Positions 5,681 to 7,543 of a stretch of 7,543 nucleotides of DNA are shown piece by piece; the first letter of the stretch is position 1, and the number at the start of each line of letters is the position of its first letter. The stretch spans positions 1 through 7,543 of the forward strand of contig JACRGZ010000132.1 of assembly GCA_016234155.1 (NCBI GenBank), in the 5' to 3' direction. This DNA is from Nitrospirota bacterium. GTDB lineage: Bacteria; Nitrospirota; 9FT-COMBO-42-15; HDB-SIOI813. Position numbers and translations under genes: made by a program. A model generated the notes under the pieces. It was not told the DNA's origin. It saw nothing but the letters and a program-made list of their open reading frames with translations, and ran no database searches.

Positions 5681-6624
5681 GCTCTACATGCAATATACGT
5701 GGGAACTACTCTAAATGGCCTGTAGGACAGTTTAACATGGCGTAGGTTCTCAAGGCCTGAGTCGCCGAGGGTATTGATGTATATGTGGCCATCCATTTCT
5801 CTGCAGAATTCCCGGAAAATAAATTGAGACAATCCCTTAATGTCTGTATTTGTGACCTCCATTAAGATATAGAAGATATCCTTTCCCCGCGTAAACCCGA
5901 ATATGTAACCCTCAACCTGATCGTTGATACGCACTACCCGTCCTGTTAACTGGAGCGACTTGTAGTGTTTTATTGCCTGCATGTGTGATAAAAGTGTGTC
6001 CTCCAATAGGGCATGATAGAAGGGGGTATGAATCTTTTTATCTCTCGTGCCCTTCCACTTATTAAAGAGAGTGATACAGTGAACAGAATGATGAGGCTCA
6101 AATGGTTCATAGGCATACCTGTAGCGCTTCACAAAGTAATTACACATTGCCCGCTTCGATTTGTATGGGTTCCCCTTTAAATTGGCAAGGTCCTCACGGA
6201 GATAGAGATATTCTGACTCACCCGGCCTTATTTCATACCCGAGAGATGTGAGGCAGTCTACCTCTTGTTCATCTATATTTTCGATGTGGGATACGGACTT
6301 GTTTTTGTTGATCGTATCCATGATAGCAAAGACTGTTGATAAGATATGATTAGACCCCCTCTCCCCAAAGGGGAGAGGGTAAGGGTGAGGGGGAGACTTA
6401 GCCAAAACAGGCGGTACCGGTATGTAAATATAATCATCATATCCTGCAAACAGACACAGATAGCCATCTATAATACCCCAGTAGAAGTGAAAGATATCAC
6501 GCCAGATGTAGTGAGAGGCAAAGGCATAAGCAGAGAGCATAGTATTTCGGGCGTTGAGAATGGTATCAATGGTTGGTTTATCGGATATTTTTAAAGGCTT
6601 GAGGCCAAATTGGAGCAGATTCAT
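5671..6624 (-). CDS. DUF2156 / phosphatidylglycerol lysyltransferase C-terminal-like protein with palindrome-encoded insert
   Basis: A 317-residue protein without clear membrane segments, resembling the DUF2156 family (LPG_synthase_C, GNAT-like fold). Telling stretches are SHYIWRDIFHFYW (37-49), LANLKGNPYKSKRAMCNYF (146-164) and the C-terminal INTLGDSGLENLRHVKLSYRP (283-303). The family is related to aminoacyl-phospholipid synthases, but soluble stand-alone members are mostly uncharacterised, so no substrate is claimed. ATG 6624 shares its A with the last base of the upstream TAA (TAATG), so translation is probably coupled to the YkgJ-family gene. Residues about 76-91 (KSPPHPYPLPFGERGS) are encoded by a perfect palindromic repeat and look like an insertion in a loop; the frame is preserved. 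Confidence 0.82.
   Translation of the reverse strand: MNLLQFGLKPLKISDKPTIDTILNARNTMLSAYAFASHYIWRDIFHFYWGIIDGYLCLFAGYDDYIYIPVPPVLAKSPPHPYPLPFGERGSNHILSTVFAIMDTINKNKSVSHIENIDEQEVDCLTSLGYEIRPGESEYLYLREDLANLKGNPYKSKRAMCNYFVKRYRYAYEPFEPHHSVHCITLFNKWKGTRDKKIHTPFYHALLEDTLLSHMQAIKHYKSLQLTGRVVRINDQVEGYIFGFTRGKDIFYILMEVTNTDIKGLSQFIFREFCREMDGHIYINTLGDSGLENLRHVKLSYRPFRVVPTYIACRAKF
6357..6379. repeat. Perfect palindromic repeat inside the DUF2156 gene
   Basis: CCCTCTCCCC (6357-6366) and GGGGAGAGGG (6370-6379) form a perfect 10-bp stem with an AAA loop, followed by a purine-rich GGTAAGGGTGAGGGGGAG stretch. This is the common CTCTCCCC-AAAG-GGGAGAG repeat of many bacterial genomes, here read through in frame by the minus-strand gene as a proline/glycine-rich peptide. 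Confidence 0.85.
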
Positions 6625-7244
6625 TATGAAATAACGACATTCTTTAGTCCCTTTAACGCCGCTACAGGAATGACATCATCCTGATAAGGCCCTATCAGGC
6701 CCTGATTTTCAGCAAAGATGCCTAAGAGCGAAGGGGATTCTATGGCAGATGCAATTTCACCCGAAGCGACTTTGATGCTATATGCATACCTGTACTCTCT
6801 GATATAAGGGCACTTTATATCTATCCCCAGAATTATTGGCCCCAGAACTATTGGCCCCAGAACTATCGGTACAAGAATGTCCCGCCTATCTATTTCCTTG
6901 CCGCCGTCATCTATTTTTTTACCTGCAGCATCCCGCATAATTGCAAAGGGGTATATCATACAGTCAAGCGGCCGGACATCGTATATCGTGCAATGTGATT
7001 TTGCAGGATCAAAGGCCGGGCATATATACCCTTCCTTGTATGCGGTCAGGGTTATCTTACAACCGGAGGTTTCAGTGAAATAAGATGCATCAATGCCGCC
7101 TTTGATAGAGGAGACGATCTCCTCCCTGGTAAAATATGGTGCAAGGAAGCTATTTTTTTCCGGGAAGCGGCAGCATACATCGCACTTAGCGCACCAGTCT
7201 GGAGGAACTATCTGGGTGATCTTTATCTGAAAATGTCCTTTCAA
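6624..7244 (-). CDS. YkgJ-family cysteine-cluster (CxxCxxCC) protein
   Basis: A 206-residue, probably cytoplasmic protein of the CxxCxxCC family (PF03692), thought to bind zinc or an iron cluster; its biochemical role is not established. The signature is WCAKCDVCC with C18, C21, C24 and C25, followed by C62, C75 (YICPAFD), C85 (HCTIYDVRP) and C95 (LDCMIYPF), the usual second set of ligands; C145 is an extra. The start is TTG 7244: AAGGAGG at 7248-7254 lies close before it, and no ATG is available before the cysteine motif. Residues 126-140 are a threefold PIVLG/PIILG repeat made by a 15-bp tandem DNA repeat. It overlaps the DUF2156 gene by one base, so the two form an operon. Confidence 0.85.
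   Translation of the reverse strand: MKGHFQIKITQIVPPDWCAKCDVCCRFPEKNSFLAPYFTREEIVSSIKGGIDASYFTETSGCKITLTAYKEGYICPAFDPAKSHCTIYDVRPLDCMIYPFAIMRDAAGKKIDDGGKEIDRRDILVPIVLGPIVLGPIILGIDIKCPYIREYRYAYSIKVASGEIASAIESPSLLGIFAENQGLIGPYQDDVIPVAALKGLKNVVIS
6826..6870. repeat. Three tandem 15-bp units within the YkgJ-family gene
   Basis: Units 6826-6840, 6841-6855 and 6856-6870 read CCCAGAATTATTGGC, CCCAGAACTATTGGC and CCCAGAACTATCGGT. They differ at one to three positions and encode PIVLG, PIVLG and PIILG. The period is a multiple of three, so copy-number changes keep the frame. Confidence 0.9.
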
Positions 7245-7247
7245 ATC

Positions 7248-7254
7248 CCTCCTT
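7248..7254 (-). promoter_or_regulatory. Ribosome-binding site supporting the TTG start
   Basis: Minus-strand AAGGAGG lies three bases before TTG 7244. The spacing is short, but the match is canonical and no other start is within reach, so it decides the start of the YkgJ-family gene. Confidence 0.6.
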
Positions 7255-7259
7255 ACCCC

Positions 7260-7367
7260 ATAATCCCCCTAAATCCCCCTTTAACAAAGGGGGACTTTTA
7301 CCCCCCTTTTCTAAAGGGGCTGGGTTCCCGTTGCTGCGATGCATTGCAACGGGAAGGGGGGGATTAT
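7260..7367. repeat. Multi-hairpin repeat block upstream of the YkgJ-family gene
   Basis: A 10-bp outer inverted repeat, ATAATCCCCC (7260-7269) and GGGGGATTAT (7358-7367), encloses three hairpins. These are 7274-7282/7286-7294 (9 bp, loop AAC), 7303-7309/7313-7319 (7 bp) and 7325-7334/7346-7355 (TTCCCGTTGC with GCAACGGGAA, 10 bp). The C-rich/G-rich units are of the widespread CCCCCTTT-AAAGGGGG type. No target duplication flanks the block. It has an open frame on the minus strand only because of base composition. Confidence 0.75.
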
Positions 7368-7382
7368 TTTCATGCTCCTTTG

Positions 7383-7397
7383 TGAGCCTCTGGCTCA
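7383..7397. repeat. Small perfect hairpin
   Basis: TGAGCC (7383-7388) and GGCTCA (7392-7397) pair perfectly around a TCT loop. It lies between the multi-hairpin block and the GGGTCA repeat, in the leader region of the YkgJ-family operon. Confidence 0.5.
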
Positions 7398-7430
7398 TGG
7401 CGGTTCACCTGAAAATAACCTTTGAAATAA

Positions 7431-7492
7431 GGGTCATGGGTCAAGGGTCAAAGGGTCAAGGGAGATTGCCATGACCCATGACCCATTGACCC
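7431..7492. repeat. GGGTCA-type inverted repeat downstream of the edge gene
   Basis: GGGTCATGGGTCA (7431-7443) is the exact reverse complement of TGACCCATGACCC (7472-7484). Additional GGGTCAA units at 7444-7460 and TGACCC at 7487-7492 extend it imperfectly. It lies just after the probable stop of the leftward edge gene (7500-7502) and could serve as its terminator, followed by TTATTT on that strand. Unit style resembles the 1090-1162 repeat. Confidence 0.75.
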
Positions 7493-7499
7493 GACATTT

Positions 7500-7543
7500 T
7501 CATTCTTCTATCTCAGGTTCGTCATGCTTAAGGAGTTTTGCAA
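7500..7543 (-). CDS. Probable C-terminus of a further leftward gene (partial, unidentified)
   Basis: On the minus strand the third frame from the window edge reads AKLLKHDEPEIEE followed by TGA at 7502-7500. The acidic, charged end, the stop position and the hairpin repeat right after it fit the tail of a real protein. Thirteen codons are too few to identify a family, so this stays tentative. Confidence 0.35.
   Translation of the reverse strand, partial: AKLLKHDEPEIEE

Noticed and set aside
6346..6594. 82-residue plus-strand open frame containing the palindromic repeat
   Set aside because: It is antisense to the DUF2156 gene and opens with the translated palindrome; no family resemblance or ribosome-binding site.
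7310..7373. Short minus-strand frame from ATG 7373 preceded by AAAGGAG (MKIIPPFPLQ...)
   Set aside because: The Shine-Dalgarno match is only one base from the ATG, and the 20-codon product is encoded wholly by the hairpin repeat. A leader peptide is possible but nothing supports it.
7186..7398. 70-residue minus-strand open frame starting at ATG 7398
   Set aside because: It is a translation of the G/C-rich hairpin block (proline/glycine/lysine-rich PLEKGG and LLKGDLGG phrases) and runs into the start of the YkgJ-family gene in another frame. The peptide pattern is typical of a translated intergenic repeat, not a protein family.

Overview
The window comes from a free-living Gram-negative bacterium of moderate G+C content. 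A precise lineage cannot be fixed from 7.5 kb. The mix of a compact high-affinity phosphate operon, a YkgJ-type cysteine-cluster protein, a DUF2156 protein and many palindromic intergenic repeats is what I would expect in Nitrospirota or deltaproteobacteria-like genomes; this is an impression, not a demonstrated assignment.

Left part (1-4638, + strand): a phosphate-specific transport operon in the order pstS, pstC, pstA, pstB, phoU. PstS binds phosphate outside the inner membrane, PstC and PstA form the channel, PstB supplies ATP hydrolysis, and PhoU links transporter state to Pho signalling. No PhoB/PhoR two-component pair is in view. The pstS in the window is the second member of a tandem duplication. 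Bases 1-58 are identical to 960-1017 and hold the 3' end of a preceding pstS copy. The copy in the window starts inside the signal-peptide region, directly after that tail, so it has no in-frame start or export signal of its own. Either this is a broken second gene made by a recent duplication, or it is an assembly join. Each later junction of the operon (pstS-pstC, pstC-pstA, pstA-pstB, pstB-phoU) holds a different low-complexity or hairpin repeat.

Middle (4639-5660): between phoU and the next gene lies an 89-bp non-coding element with perfect 14-bp terminal inverted repeats and a perfect 8-bp target duplication. It looks like a miniature transposable element with IS66-type GTAA ends. Two small, divergent XRE/Cro-CI type regulators follow. 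The leftward one has a good sigma-70-like promoter in the shared AT-rich spacer.

Right part (5671-7543, - strand): a translationally coupled pair, a YkgJ-family CxxCxxCC cysteine-cluster protein (TTG start) followed by a DUF2156/LPG-synthase-C-like protein. The cysteine protein carries a threefold 15-bp in-frame repeat. The DUF2156 protein carries an in-frame copy of a perfect palindrome that reads as a proline-rich insert. Upstream are a multi-hairpin repeat block, a large GGGTCA-type inverted repeat and, at the edge, the probable last 13 codons of another leftward gene.

The most notable content is repeat biology: a partial pstS duplication, a complete MITE with target duplication, and a palindromic repeat accommodated inside a reading frame. 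I see no convincing undescribed multi-gene system.
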